64,000 bases of DNA, from contig MKWI01000003.1 in assembly GCA_001899715.1 (NCBI GenBank), positions 62,001 to 126,000 of the forward strand, given 5' to 3'. Below, in pieces: positions 37,736-47,700 of this stretch. The notes under the pieces were generated by a model. That model saw nothing but the letters and a program-made list of their open reading frames with translations, was not told the DNA's origin and ran no database searches. The translations under genes were made by a program, and so were the position numbers. How positions within the stretch are numbered: the first letter of the stretch is position 1; every line of letters begins with the position of its first letter. The stretch is from Sphingobium sp. 66-54 (GTDB lineage Bacteria; Pseudomonadota; Alphaproteobacteria; Sphingomonadales; Sphingomonadaceae).

Positions 37736-38257
37736 ATGCAGATCAGGGCAGCACGATTAGACGATGCAGCGGCGATCGACGCGGTGCTGGCGCGCGCCTG
37801 CCCCGCTCTGATGGCGAGCAGCTATAACGCCGACCTGCTCGCCGCAGCGCTTCCGGCCATGGTGAAAGCGCAGCCCGCTCTGCTGCAATCCGGGACCTAT
37901 TATGTCGCCGAGGATGCCGGGCGCCTTATCGGCTGCGGCGGGTGGAGCTTCGAGGAACCGGGATCGCGGAGGCTGGAAGACGGCCTTGCCCATCTGCGCC
38001 ATTTCGCGACCGACCCGGCCATGGTTCGGCGCGGCGTGGGGCGCGCGATCGTTGCCCGGTGTCTTGCCATGGCAACGGCGCGGGGCGTCACGTGCTTCGA
38101 GGCATTCGCCAGCCTGAACGCCGAACCCTTTTACCAAAGCCTCGGTCTTGAACGACTCGACCGGGTCGACCTGCCCATGGCGCCTGGGATCAGGCTCCCG
38201 GCCATCCGGATGCGCGGATCGGTCCCGGCAATGGAGCACCGTCTCAAACCGGCATGA
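37736..38257 (+). CDS. GNAT family N-acetyltransferase
   Basis: A 173-residue GNAT protein with an N-terminal RAARLDDAAAIDAVLARACP, central strands (GRLIGCGGWSFEEPG) and the acetyl-CoA-binding motif A region LRHFATDPAMVRRGVGRAIV. The C-terminal block is CFEAFASLNAEPFYQSLGLE. It transfers an acetyl group from acetyl-CoA to an unknown amine. It lies divergent to the toxin-antitoxin pair and may have its own promoter. No operon partner. Confidence 0.85.
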   Translation: MQIRAARLDDAAAIDAVLARACPALMASSYNADLLAAALPAMVKAQPALLQSGTYYVAEDAGRLIGCGGWSFEEPGSRRLEDGLAHLRHFATDPAMVRRGVGRAIVARCLAMATARGVTCFEAFASLNAEPFYQSLGLERLDRVDLPMAPGIRLPAIRMRGSVPAMEHRLKPA

Positions 38258-38287
38258 CGCCCACACGCCCACCTGCTCCACCCCAAA

Positions 38288-38420
38288 AGCAAAAAAGGAG
38301 AGGGCAGCAGGCCGCTACCCTCTCCTCCTTCCTCATCACCCCGCCGCCCTTGTCGGCCAACGCCGACCCATCGGGGAGGAGATGAAACTGGCCTCGCGGC
38401 CAAGCGAAACCCGATCCCGC
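38288..38420 (-). ncRNA. Candidate structured small RNA with an anti-SD motif
   Basis: Read on the minus strand, the region folds as follows. ATCGGG (38415-38410) pairs with CCCGAT (38375-38370) and encloses CTTGGCC-GCGA-GGCCAG, a GNRA hairpin. The unpaired side carries CTCCTCCCC (38381-38373), complementary to a Shine-Dalgarno sequence. A second hairpin follows, GTCGGC-GTTG-GCCGAC, then a terminator, GGAGAGGG...CCCTCTCC, followed by six or seven T residues. This resembles the plan of alphaproteobacterial sRNAs with CUCCUCCC loops (suhB/CcsR-like). It may be released from the glmU 3' UTR or have its own promoter. The 5' end is not determined. Confidence 0.45.
38291..38325 (-). terminator. Intrinsic terminator (minus strand)
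   Basis: GGAGAGGG and CCCTCTCC make an 8-bp stem extended by GC pairs. On the minus strand it is followed by an uninterrupted T-run (CCTTTTTTGC). It would end the candidate small RNA or the glmU transcript. In the plus direction it can also stop the GNAT transcript less efficiently. Confidence 0.75.
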
Positions 38421-38742
38421 ATGTCACGGCGCTGCCCCCATATGGGGGTGAATGCACGCCATCCCCGCAGCCGGCCCGTTGAGACGGATCGGCGAACGAC
38501 GGCTGGCCGTGCGACTCACGCTCGACACCGCAAGCCCCATGTGCGCGCCGCACACCGTGCCGTTGCGCCCCGCTCCCACAAACAGGACGTCGACTCGGGC
38601 GGCAGCCCCAAATGAGGCCACACGGAACCGGTTTTCGTTACCGAGTCTCTTGCCATTTGGGAGGGGCACTGGATTGGACGTTTTCGACATTCCGTCACAG
38701 TTCGTCGCAAATGCGAAGCACGTGCCGAAGGACCGGTGCCGC

Positions 38743-40107
38743 TCAGCCGCCCTTCTTCTCCGCCGCTTTCTTCTTGCGCATAGCGTCGTGGAAGCGGTCG
38801 GCCCAGCCCGGTTTGACGAGTTGCTCGCCGCGCACCAGCCGCAATTCGCCGTCGCCCACATCGCGCGAAACGGCGCTGCCCGCCGCGACGATGGCGTCCC
38901 GCCCGATTCGCACCGGCGCGATCAGCGCGCTGTTGGAGCCGATGAACGCCCGCTCGCCGATCACGGTGCGGTGCTTGAAATAGCCGTCATAATTGCAGGT
39001 GATGGTGCCCGCGCCGAGATTGGCGGCCGCGCCCACTGTCGCGTCGCCCACATAGCTCAGGTGATTGGCCTTGGCGCCGGGCCCAAGCGTCGCATTCTTG
39101 ATCTCGACGAAATTACCGACCCGCACCTTCTCCTCCAGCACCGCGCCCGGCCGCAGCCGCGCGAACGGCCCTACCGAGACGCCCGGCCCGATCCGCGCGC
39201 CCTCGATATGGCAGAAGGCATGGATGACCGCGCCCTCCGCCACGCTCACGCCGGGGCCGAACACCACATTGGGCTCGATCGTCACGTCGCGCGCCAGCAC
39301 CGTATCATGCGCGAAGAACACCGTCTCCGGCGCGATCAGCGTCGCTCCGTCGCGCATCGCCTCGGCCCGGCGCCGCGCCTGCCAGGCGGCCTCGACCCCG
39401 GCCAGCTCGGCGCGGCTGTTGACGCCGGCCACCTCGCCCGCATCGGTCTCGATCACCGCGCTCGGCCGCCCGTCCGCCGCCGCCAGCATGACGATGTCGG
39501 GCAGATAATATTCCCCGGCGGCGTTGTCGTTGCCGACCCGCGCCAGCAGCGCGAACAGATCGTCCGCGCGCACCGCCATCAGCCCGCTGTTGCACAGGTC
39601 GACCGCGCGCTCGGCCGCGCTCGCGTCCTTAAACTCGACCATGCGCTCGATCCTCCCGTCCGCCGCCGCGACGATCCGCCCATAGGCGCCCGCATCCTCG
39701 GGCCGGAAGCCCAGCACCACGCAGGCGGGCGCATCCGCCGCATGCAGTCGCGCGATCATCGCCCGCATCGTCTCGGCCCGCACCAGCGGTACGTCGCCGT
39801 AGAGGATCAGCACATCGCCCGAGAAGCCCGCCAGCGCGCCTTGCGCCTGCGCCACCGCGTGCCCTGTGCCGAGCTGCTCGGCCTGCACTGTGATCTCCAC
39901 GCCGCGCCCGGCCACCGCCGCTTCCACCTGCGCGCGCCCGGCACCGACCACCACCACCTGCCGCGCCGGCGCCAGTTCGGCCACCGCGCCGAGCAGGTGC
40001 AGCAGCATCGGCCGCCCGGCAATCGGGTGCAGCACTTTGTGCAGGCTGGATTTCATGCGCGTCCCCTGCCCGGCGGCAAGAACGATCACGGCAAGCGGGC
40101 TGGTCAC
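38743..40107 (-). CDS. glmU: Bifunctional GlmU (GlcN-1-P acetyltransferase / GlcNAc-1-P uridylyltransferase)
   Basis: GlmU acetylates glucosamine-1-phosphate and then makes UDP-GlcNAc. The 454-residue protein has an N-terminal nucleotidyltransferase with LAAGQGTRMKSSLHKVLHPI and ILYGDVPLV. A C-terminal left-handed beta-helix contains repeated hexapeptides, NFVEIKNATLGPGAKANHLS and NLGAGTITCNYDGYFKHRT. The GTG at 40107 is preceded by GAGGAAACC and gives the normal length; frames further upstream are not supported. It is divergent from the phosphoglycolate phosphatase. It shares a pathway with glmS about 1.8 kb away, but the two are separated by the GNAT and toxin-antitoxin genes. Confidence 0.96.
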   Translation of the reverse strand: MTSPLAVIVLAAGQGTRMKSSLHKVLHPIAGRPMLLHLLGAVAELAPARQVVVVGAGRAQVEAAVAGRGVEITVQAEQLGTGHAVAQAQGALAGFSGDVLILYGDVPLVRAETMRAMIARLHAADAPACVVLGFRPEDAGAYGRIVAAADGRIERMVEFKDASAAERAVDLCNSGLMAVRADDLFALLARVGNDNAAGEYYLPDIVMLAAADGRPSAVIETDAGEVAGVNSRAELAGVEAAWQARRRAEAMRDGATLIAPETVFFAHDTVLARDVTIEPNVVFGPGVSVAEGAVIHAFCHIEGARIGPGVSVGPFARLRPGAVLEEKVRVGNFVEIKNATLGPGAKANHLSYVGDATVGAAANLGAGTITCNYDGYFKHRTVIGERAFIGSNSALIAPVRIGRDAIVAAGSAVSRDVGDGELRLVRGEQLVKPGWADRFHDAMRKKKAAEKKGG

Positions 40108-40250
40108 GGGCGGTTTCCTCGAACGATGCGGTCTTTCGGGGCCGTATCGGCAGTCCGTTCGAGCCGGCAGGGGCGAGCGGCGACACAGCCAGCACCGCCC
40201 TTGCCATGTTTGACTTGATCGCGCCACCGCCCAGGGGGCATGGGCCAGCC

Positions 40251-40922
40251 ATGACACGCATTCCTTTCGACGTCGTCGGCTTCGATCTCGACGGCACCCT
40301 CATCGATTCCAGCGCCGATCTTGCCGCGGGCGTCAATCACGCGCTGACCAGCATCGGCCTGCCCAGCCACAGCGTGGAGGAGGTGAAGGGCTTCGTCGGC
40401 AAGGGTGTCAAGATCATGCTGGAGCGCGCGCTGCGGGCCTCGGGCGATTATTCGGAGGCGCGGCTGGACGCGCTGCGCCCGATCTTCGCAGACTATTACG
40501 CCGCCCATCTCACCGTCCACAGCCGTCCCTATCCGGGCGCGGTGGCGGCGCTGGAGACGCTGGCGGCGCGCGGCACGCGCGTGGCGCTGTGCACCAACAA
40601 GAGCGAGCAGTTCACCCTGCCGCTGCTCGACCAGCTCGGCCTCACCGGCCATTTCAGCGCCATCGTCTGCGGGGATACGCTGGGGCCGGGCGTCCTCAAG
40701 CCCGATCCCGCGCCGGTCCGCGCGATGGTGGAGCGCGCCGGCGGCGGCCGCGCGGTGTTCATCGGCGACACCTCGCACGATGTCGAGGCCGCCCACGCCG
40801 CCGGCCTGGCCTCCATCGCCGTGCGCTTCGGCTTCGTCGACGCGGCGGATCAACTCGGCGCCGACGCCATCCTGGACGGCTACCCCCACCTCGTCCCCCT
40901 GCTGGAGCGCTGGCCGGGCTAA
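40251..40922 (+). CDS. gph: Phosphoglycolate phosphatase (HAD family)
   Basis: A 223-residue HAD hydrolase. Motif I is FDLDGTLIDSS (nucleophile and acid Asp), motif II is CTNKS, motif III is the Lys in LKPDPAPV, and motif IV is GDTSHDVEAA. The cap domain (about 20-85) is of the Gph/PGP type. It dephosphorylates 2-phosphoglycolate formed during DNA repair or oxygenation. The ATG at 40251 is preferred to one 15 codons upstream. It is divergent from glmU across about 140 bp. Other HAD phosphatases share this fold, so the substrate is a strong inference, not proof. Confidence 0.87.
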   Translation: MTRIPFDVVGFDLDGTLIDSSADLAAGVNHALTSIGLPSHSVEEVKGFVGKGVKIMLERALRASGDYSEARLDALRPIFADYYAAHLTVHSRPYPGAVAALETLAARGTRVALCTNKSEQFTLPLLDQLGLTGHFSAIVCGDTLGPGVLKPDPAPVRAMVERAGGGRAVFIGDTSHDVEAAHAAGLASIAVRFGFVDAADQLGADAILDGYPHLVPLLERWPG

Positions 40923-40936
40923 CCCCTCCACCTCGT

Positions 40937-40963
40937 CGCCCCGGCCTTGATCCGGGGTCCCGC
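40937..40963. repeat. REP-like palindrome
   Basis: CCCCGG-CCTTGAT-CCGGGG followed by TCCCGC is a hairpin of the type often repeated between genes in sphingomonads. It lies 16 bp after the phosphatase stop codon and may end that transcript. Confidence 0.5.
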
Positions 40964-41112
40964 TTCTTCATCCACCGATGGAAGAACGCAAACGCCAGCG
41001 GCGGCAACCGGGAAACAATTTTCACATCCCGCGTTAACCTTTTGTCAGTCAATAACATTCATAAACTATTGGTGGACGAGAATCCCCATCGGATGCCACC
41101 GGAGGTCGCGGC

Positions 41113-41445
41113 ATGCCCCAGTCCCAGTTCCACGACGAATCGCGCGGATCGCAGCGCGAGCAGGTCGATATCCACTCGCAGATCTGGGGAGCCACCATCG
41201 CTCCCACGCCAGCCCGCATCGTCAATATCTCGCCGCAGGGCTGCATGATCCGCTGCGACGAGATGGTGCCGATGGGCGAGCATCTCACCGTCGACGTGCC
41301 GCAGCTCGGCGCGTTGCGCGGCACGGTCATCTGGTCGCTCAGCGCGCGGATCGGCGTACAGTTCGATTCGGCGATCGAGGTCGAGAGCTATCTCGACCTG
41401 CTCGATGCGCTGGACAAGGCGCCGGACGGTCCACCGCTGCTCTGA
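41113..41445 (+). CDS. PilZ-domain protein
   Basis: A 110-residue single-domain PilZ protein. The c-di-GMP-binding elements are present: an R-xxx-R pair (RGSQR) and the N-x-S-x-x-G turn (NISPQG), followed by beta strands ending in RIGVQFD. It should bind cyclic di-GMP and change a partner's activity. GGAGG precedes the ATG. A second PilZ gene follows about 100 bp downstream. Partners are unknown; motility, cellulose or stress outputs are possible. Confidence 0.85.
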   Translation: MPQSQFHDESRGSQREQVDIHSQIWGATIAPTPARIVNISPQGCMIRCDEMVPMGEHLTVDVPQLGALRGTVIWSLSARIGVQFDSAIEVESYLDLLDALDKAPDGPPLL

Positions 41446-41543
41446 GCCCACCGCTGCTCTGCGCAACGCCCCTCCGGCAACCAATTGTAAAGTTTCTCTC
41501 TTCTACCTTGATTGCCAGAACCATAAAATGGCGAGGGGAGAGC

Positions 41544-41906
41544 ATGCCGGAGACCGCACGACAGGCGGACGAGCATCAGCACGCATCGCGGCGGCAGGTC
41601 GCGCGCGATCTGGTCGATCTCGGAACGGTGCTGATCCGCAATGGCGGGGACGAGGTGGCCGTCCGCCTCGTCGATCTCTCCCGCAAGGGTTTCCATGCCC
41701 GCTGCGCCAGCCCGCAGTTCGCGCGCGGCGACGTGGTGACGGTGCGCCTGCCGCTGGTCGGCTTCATCCCCGGCCGGGTCATGTGGGGCCTTAAGGGTTG
41801 CTTCGGCTGCCAGTTCTCGGTGCCGCTGGACGAGCGGACCTATCTGCGCCTGCTCGCCCGCATCCGCGCGCAAACGCCGCCGGCGCCCGCCTCACCCGCT
41901 GGCTAG
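41544..41906 (+). CDS. PilZ-domain protein
   Basis: A 120-residue PilZ protein with the RxxxR motif RQVAR and the D-x-S-x-x-G turn DLSRKG, then VVTVRLPLVGFIPGRVMWGL and GCQFSV. The ATG at 41544 follows GGGGAGAGC. It is paralogous to the preceding gene and could form a c-di-GMP-sensing pair with it. Its last 15 bp overlap the 3' end of recG on the other strand. Function unknown. Confidence 0.85.
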   Translation: MPETARQADEHQHASRRQVARDLVDLGTVLIRNGGDEVAVRLVDLSRKGFHARCASPQFARGDVVTVRLPLVGFIPGRVMWGLKGCFGCQFSVPLDERTYLRLLARIRAQTPPAPASPAG

Positions 41907-43958
41907 CAGGCTGATCGCCGCGTCTCGCTCGAACAGGTAGAGGCAGGTCCGCGCCGCCTGCCCGCGCGCGCTGTCCAGCCCGCCGTCACGGTCCATCAGC
42001 AGCCGCGCATCGTCATGCGCGGCGGTGAGCAGGCTCTGGATCTGCTCGGGCGTCGCCAGCCGGAAGCGCTGCTCGCCCGATTGCCGCGTGCCCAATATCT
42101 CGCCCGCGCCGCGCAGCCGCAGATCCTCCTCGGCGATGCGGAAGCCATCGTTGGTCTCGCGCATCAGCGCCAGCCGGGCACGCGCCGTCTCGCTCAAAGC
42201 CTGCCCATGGATCAGCATGCAGAAGCTGCGCTGGTCGCCACGCCCCACCCGCCCGCGCAACTGGTGCAACTGGGCGAGGCCGAAGCGCTCGGCCGCCTCC
42301 ACGATCATCAGCGTGGCGTTGGGCACGTCCACCCCCACCTCGATCACCGTGGTCGCGACCAGCAGCTTGAGCCGCCCCGCCGCGAACGCCTCCATCACCG
42401 CGTCCTTCTCCGGCCCCGGCATCTGCCCATGCACCACACCCACCGCATCGGCGCCGAACCGCACCTTGAGCAGGGTCGCGCGCGCTTCCGCCGCCGCCTC
42501 GTCGCCATCCTCGCTCTGCTCGACCAGCGGGCAGACCCAGTAAGCCTGCCGCCCCGCCCCGATATGGCGCCCGAGCGCGCCGATAATCTCCTCCAGCCGC
42601 TCGTCGGAGATGACCCGCGTGTCGATCGGCTGGCGCCCCGGCGGCATCTCGTCGAGGCGCGAGACGTCCATGTCGCCATATTGGGTCAGCGTCAGCGTGC
42701 GCGGGATCGGCGTGGCGGTCATCACCAGCAGATGCGGCGTGCGCTCGGCCTTGCCGGTCAGCATCAGTCGCTGCGAGACGCCGAAACGGTGCTGCTCGTC
42801 GATCACCGCCAGCGCGAGGTTGCGATAGGCCACCGCCTGCTGAAAGATCGCATGGGTGCCGACGAGAATGTGGATGCTGCCGTCCGCCAGCCCCATCAAC
42901 GTCGATTCGCGCACCCGCCCCTTCTCGCGCCCGGTGAGGATGGCGACATTGACCGGCAACCCCGCCAGCATCGCCTGAAGACTCGCAAAATGCTGCCGCG
43001 CAAGGATTTCCGTGGGCGCGAGGAACGCGCCCTGCCCGCCCGCCTCGACCGCATTGAGCAGCGCCATCAGCGCCACCAGCGTCTTGCCCGAGCCGACATC
43101 GCCTTGCAGCAGCCGCAGCATCGGCACGCTCTGCGCCATGTCGCCGTCGATCTCGCCGAACACCCGCCGCTGCGCCCCGGTCGGCGCGAAGGGCAGGCTC
43201 AGCCGGTCGCGCAGATGCCCATCGCCCGCGATCGGCACGCCGCGCCGCCGCCGGGTCGAGGCGCGCAGCAGCATGAGGGCAAGCTGGCTGGCGAACACCT
43301 CGTCATAGGCCAGCCGCTCGCGCGCCGCCTTCGCCGCCGGGTCCTCATGCGCCACATTCAGCGCCGCACGCCAGTCCGGCCAGCCCTTGCGCGCGGCCAA
43401 CCCCGGCTCGATCCACTCGGGCAGGGCCGGCGCGCGCGCCACCGCCTGCGTCACCAGATCGCGCATCCGCCCGTTGGTGATCCCTTCGGAGAGGCCATAG
43501 ACCGGCTCGCGGTCCGGGATCGTCCCGGCCTCGCCCACCTCCACGACATGATCGGGGTGGACGATCTGGAGATCGTCGCCGAACCGGTCCAGCCGCCCGG
43601 AGACGAAGCGCGGCTCATCCAGCGGAAACAGCTTGCGCGGCCAGCCGCTGTTCCTGCCGAAATAGACGATGCTCACCCGCTCGCCCGCTTCATCCTCGGC
43701 CACCACCCGGAACGGCGCGCGCGAGGAGCCGGAGGCGCGATAATCCCGCGCGGTGAGCACGAGGCCCACCATCCGCCCGGTCTCCGCCTCAGCCAGCCGC
43801 CGCACCCGCTGCCGCTCGATCCAGCTCACCGGCAGATGGAAGGCGAGGTCGACCGCGCGCGTGAGCCCGAGTCGCTCCAGCGGCTTGATCGACGCCGCGC
43901 CGACGCCCTTGAGCGCGGCGCTTTCCGTGAACAGCGGATTGAGAATGTCGGGCCGCAT
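41892..43958 (-). CDS. recG: ATP-dependent DNA helicase RecG
   Basis: RecG remodels stalled replication forks and branch-migrates Holliday junctions. The 688-residue protein has an N-terminal wedge/OB domain and a superfamily-2 helicase core: Walker A in LLQGDVGSGKTLVALMALLN, the DEQH box in IDEQHRFGVSQR, TATPIPRTLTLTQYGDMD, and a C-terminal QLRGRVGRGDQRSFCMLI. It is divergent from sdhE, and its 3' end overlaps the second PilZ gene. The recG | sdhE | mfd order is common in alphaproteobacteria. Confidence 0.97.
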   Translation of the reverse strand: MRPDILNPLFTESAALKGVGAASIKPLERLGLTRAVDLAFHLPVSWIERQRVRRLAEAETGRMVGLVLTARDYRASGSSRAPFRVVAEDEAGERVSIVYFGRNSGWPRKLFPLDEPRFVSGRLDRFGDDLQIVHPDHVVEVGEAGTIPDREPVYGLSEGITNGRMRDLVTQAVARAPALPEWIEPGLAARKGWPDWRAALNVAHEDPAAKAARERLAYDEVFASQLALMLLRASTRRRRGVPIAGDGHLRDRLSLPFAPTGAQRRVFGEIDGDMAQSVPMLRLLQGDVGSGKTLVALMALLNAVEAGGQGAFLAPTEILARQHFASLQAMLAGLPVNVAILTGREKGRVRESTLMGLADGSIHILVGTHAIFQQAVAYRNLALAVIDEQHRFGVSQRLMLTGKAERTPHLLVMTATPIPRTLTLTQYGDMDVSRLDEMPPGRQPIDTRVISDERLEEIIGALGRHIGAGRQAYWVCPLVEQSEDGDEAAAEARATLLKVRFGADAVGVVHGQMPGPEKDAVMEAFAAGRLKLLVATTVIEVGVDVPNATLMIVEAAERFGLAQLHQLRGRVGRGDQRSFCMLIHGQALSETARARLALMRETNDGFRIAEEDLRLRGAGEILGTRQSGEQRFRLATPEQIQSLLTAAHDDARLLMDRDGGLDSARGQAARTCLYLFERDAAISLLASG

Positions 43959-44010
43959 GGGTATGGGAACGATCCTTGGAGCTTGCCTGATCGGATTAAG
44001 CCAGTTTCGT

Positions 44011-44036
44011 GTTCCTGCGAAAGCGGGAACCCAGGG
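44011..44036. repeat. REP-like palindrome
   Basis: GTTCCTGC-GAAA-GCGGGAAC with a following CCCAGGG forms a hairpin with a short loop. A diverged relative is at 62403-62427. Such sequences are frequent in sphingomonad intergenic DNA. It lies between recG and sdhE. Confidence 0.55.
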
Positions 44037-44191
44037 CGTCCAAGGTCGCGCATAGCCGCCCCGCGCTCCCGCCTAAACGGGCGCAAGGGTCCGGTCAATG
44101 CGGGCAGGCCAGCTTCAATGCCAGGCCGACGGGACGGTAAAGCGCCCGCCGGCCTATCGCCATTGCGCTCACGCGCCGGAAGGAGCCGGAC

Positions 44192-44458
44192 ATGATCGAC
44201 GAAAGCCGCCTGCGCCGGATGCAGTTCCGCGCGTGGCATCGCGGCACCAAGGAGGCCGATCTGCTGGTCGGCGGTTTCTTCGATACCTATGCACGCGGCT
44301 GGTCCGACGATCAGGCCGCATGGTTCGAGGCGCTGCTGGACGAGGAGGATGTCGAGATCATGGCCTGGGCCATCGGCACCGCGCCGCCGCCCGCCCGCTA
44401 CGAAGGGCCGATGATGCAGGCCCTGCGCGCGCTCGACTATATCCCCATCGCCCGGTGA
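44192..44458 (+). CDS. sdhE: FAD assembly factor SdhE
   Basis: An 88-residue protein of the SdhE/YgfY/SDHAF2 family that promotes covalent flavinylation of succinate dehydrogenase. The conserved RGxxE is present as RGTKEADLLVGGF, followed by WFEALLDEEDVEIMAWAIG. The length and the position between recG and mfd match other alphaproteobacteria. AAGGAG lies upstream of the ATG. Confidence 0.93.
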   Translation: MIDESRLRRMQFRAWHRGTKEADLLVGGFFDTYARGWSDDQAAWFEALLDEEDVEIMAWAIGTAPPPARYEGPMMQALRALDYIPIAR

Positions 44459-44705
44459 TGTGCATGGGGAGCACGCCTCTGGGCGGTGGATCAGCACGCC
44501 GTGGTCCTGCCGTCCGTCGCCGGGCGTTTTGCAGCCCCGCGCTTCCGACCCCTGACCGCGCCCATTTCGCGCGGCGCGATCCCGCCCGGTCCCAAGCCCC
44601 GCTTCACACAATCACCTCCGGTCGATCCTTTCCATATCGTGCCGGTTCCGGCCCCAACCAGCGCGCCATGCCGGCGCCTCCAGCTCCGAAACCCGATCCA
44701 CGCCC

Positions 44706-47700
44706 ATGACCGACCTCCCCCGCATCCTCTCGGCCACCGCACCGCTCACCCTCTCGGGCGTGCCGCACGGCTTCGCGCCGGTGCTGCTGGCGGACCTCGC
44801 CCGCGCCGCGAAGGGCCGCGTCTGCTTCGTCGCGCCGGATGCGCAGATGGTCGACGCCATCGAGCAGAGCATCGGCTATTTCGCGCCGGAGCTATCGGTC
44901 ATCCGCATCCCGGCGTGGGATTGCCTGCCCTATGACCGCGCCTCGCCATCGCTACGCGCCGCCTCGGAGCGCCTCGCCGGCCTCCACGCCCTGCAAGCCA
45001 CCCCCAAGGGGCCGCAACTCGTCCTCACCACCATCAATGCCGTCACCCAGAGGACGCTGACGCCGTTCCGCATCCGCCAGATGGTCGCGCGCCTCGCGCC
45101 GGGCGAGCGCATCGCCATCGACCGGCTGGTCGCCCTGCTCCAGTCCAACGGCTATGTCCGCACCGACACGGTGCACGATGCCGGCGAATATGCCGTGCGC
45201 GGCGGCATCGTCGATCTGTTCCCCTCCGGCGAGCCCGGCCCGCTGCGGCTCGATTTCTTCGGCGACGAGATCGAGACGCTGCGCCGCTTCGATACCGCCA
45301 CGCAGCGCACGACCGGCGCGGTCGATCATTTCCTGCTCCTCCCGGCGTCCGAGGCGCTGCTGGACGAGGAGAGCATCAAGCGCTTCCGTGGCCGCTACCG
45401 CGAGCTGTTCGGCGCGACGGCCACCGGCGATCCGCTCTATCAGGCGGTGAGCGAGGGCCGCCGCCTTGCCGGCATGGAGCATTGGCTTCCCTTGTTCGAG
45501 GAGCGCCTCGTCCCGCTCGCCGAGCATCTCCCCGAGGGCACGCTCTGGCTGCGCGACGGCGGCGTCGCCAGCGCGGCGGAAGCGCGCTTCGAATCCATCC
45601 GCGACTATCACGCCAACCGCATGGCCGCCGCCGGCGCCTCGCCCGGCAGCTACCGCCCGCTCCCGCCGGACCGGCTCTACATCACAGCCGAGGATTGGGC
45701 GGAGAGTGTCACCTCCCTGCCCATCCACGCCACCTCCGCCTTCCACGAGCCGGAGAGCGCTCATGTGCTCGATTTCGGCGTGGACAATGCCCGCGATTTC
45801 GCCCCCGAGCGCGCCCAGAACGCCAATGTCTACGAGGCGGTGGCCAAGCATCTGGAGCAGAGCCAGCGCAAGGGCCGCAAGCGCATCATCGCCAGCTACT
45901 CCATCGGTGCGCGCGAGCGCTTGTCCGGCCTGCTGCTCGATCATGGCGTCAAGCGCCTCGTGCCGGTGGAGAGCTGGCAGCAGGCGCAGGGTGAGGCGGC
46001 CAGGGGCGCCGTCGCCCTCGCCGTCCTCCCGCTCGACCACGGCTTCGCCACCGCCGACCTGGAATTGCTCACCGAGCAGGACATGCTCGGCGACCGCCTC
46101 GTCCGCCGCCAGAAGCGCCGCAAGAGCGCGGACGCCTTCCTCGCCGAGCTGGCCACGCTCACGCCGGGCGATCTCGTCGTCCATGTCGATCACGGCATCG
46201 GCCGCTACGAGGGGCTGACCAGCATCCCGGTCGGCAAGGAGCCGCACGATTGCGTCGCGCTCACTTATGCGGGCGGCGACAAGCTGTTCGTGCCGGTCGA
46301 GAATATCGACGTGCTCTCGCGCTACGGGTCGGGCGAGGACGCGGTGGCGCTGGACAGGCTCGGCGGCGAGGCATGGCAGCGCCGCAAGGCGCGGATGAAG
46401 GAGCGCATCCGCGAGATCGCCGGGGAGTTGCTCGCCACCGCCGCCCTGCGCGCGCTGCGCTCGGCCCCCGCCTACGAGCCGGAAAGCGCCGGCTACCCCG
46501 CCTTCGTCGACCGCTTCCCCTATCAGGAGACCGAGGATCAGGACCGCGCCATCGCCGACGTGATCGAGGATCTCGCCGCCGGCAAGCCGATGGACCGCCT
46601 GATCTGCGGCGATGTCGGCTTCGGCAAGACGGAGGTCGCCCTGCGCGCCGCCTTCGTCGCAGCCATGGCCGGCGCGCAAGTCGCCCTCATCTGCCCCACG
46701 ACCCTCCTGGCGCGCCAGCACCATCTGAACTTTGAGGAACGCTTCCGCGGTTTCCCGCTCAGGGTCGGCCGCCTCTCCCGGCTCGTCGGCACGGCCGAAA
46801 CCAAGGCGACGAAAGCCGGGTTGGCCGATGGCACGATCGACATCGTCATCGGCACCCACGCGCTGCTCGCCAAGGGGTTGGAATTCAAGCGTCTCGGCCT
46901 CGTCATCGTCGATGAGGAACAGCGCTTCGGCGTCGTCCACAAGGAGCGGCTGAAGCAACTCAAGGCGGACGTCCACGTCCTCACCCTCACCGCGACCCCC
47001 ATCCCTCGCACACTGCAAATGGCAATGAGCGGGCTGCGCGAACTCAGCGTGATCCAGACTCCGCCGGTCGATCGCCTCGCCGTGCGCACCTATGTCATGC
47101 CGTGGGACGACGTGGTGCTGCGCGAGGCACTGCTGCGCGAGCATTATCGCGGCGGCCAGACCTATTTCGTCGTGCCGCGCATCTCGGATATGCCGGACAT
47201 GGAGGATTTCCTGCACGAGAAGGTGCCGGAAGTGCGCGTCATCTCCGCCCATGGTCAGATGAGCGCCGGCGAGGTGGAGGAGCGCATGTCCGCCTTCTAC
47301 GAGCGCAAATATGACGTGCTGCTCTCCACCACCATCGTCGAGAGCGGGTTGGATATCCCCAGCGCCAACACCATCATCATCCATCGCGCCGACCGCTTCG
47401 GCCTTGCGCAGCTCTACCAGCTGCGGGGCCGCGTCGGCCGATCAAAGACGCGCGCCTACGCCTATCTCACCACGCCCGCCGACCGCATCACCACCGAGAC
47501 CGCCGACAAGCGCCTGAAAGTCCTCTCCGATCTCGATACGCTCGGCGCCGGCTTCCAGCTCGCCAGCCACGATCTCGACATTCGCGGCGCTGGCAATCTG
47601 GTGGGCGACGAGCAGAGCGGCCACATCAAGGAGGTCGGCTTCGAACTCTACCAGTCGATGCTGGAGGACGCGATCCTGGAGGCCAAGGCCGGCGGCGCCG

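Larger units (their letters stand above)
38258..38742. other. Non-coding region between GNAT and glmU
   Basis: About 485 bp. No convincing frame on either strand; those present lack ribosome sites and any family feature. The left half (38290-38415) is highly structured and is listed as a candidate small RNA. A perfect 14-bp palindrome, CCCCCATATGGGGG, lies at 38435-38448. The right half adjoins the 3' end of glmU and holds nothing I recognise. Confidence 0.5.

Noticed and set aside
44952..47384. 810-codon minus-strand frame inside mfd
   Set aside because: It is antisense to mfd, whose helicase motifs are unambiguous.
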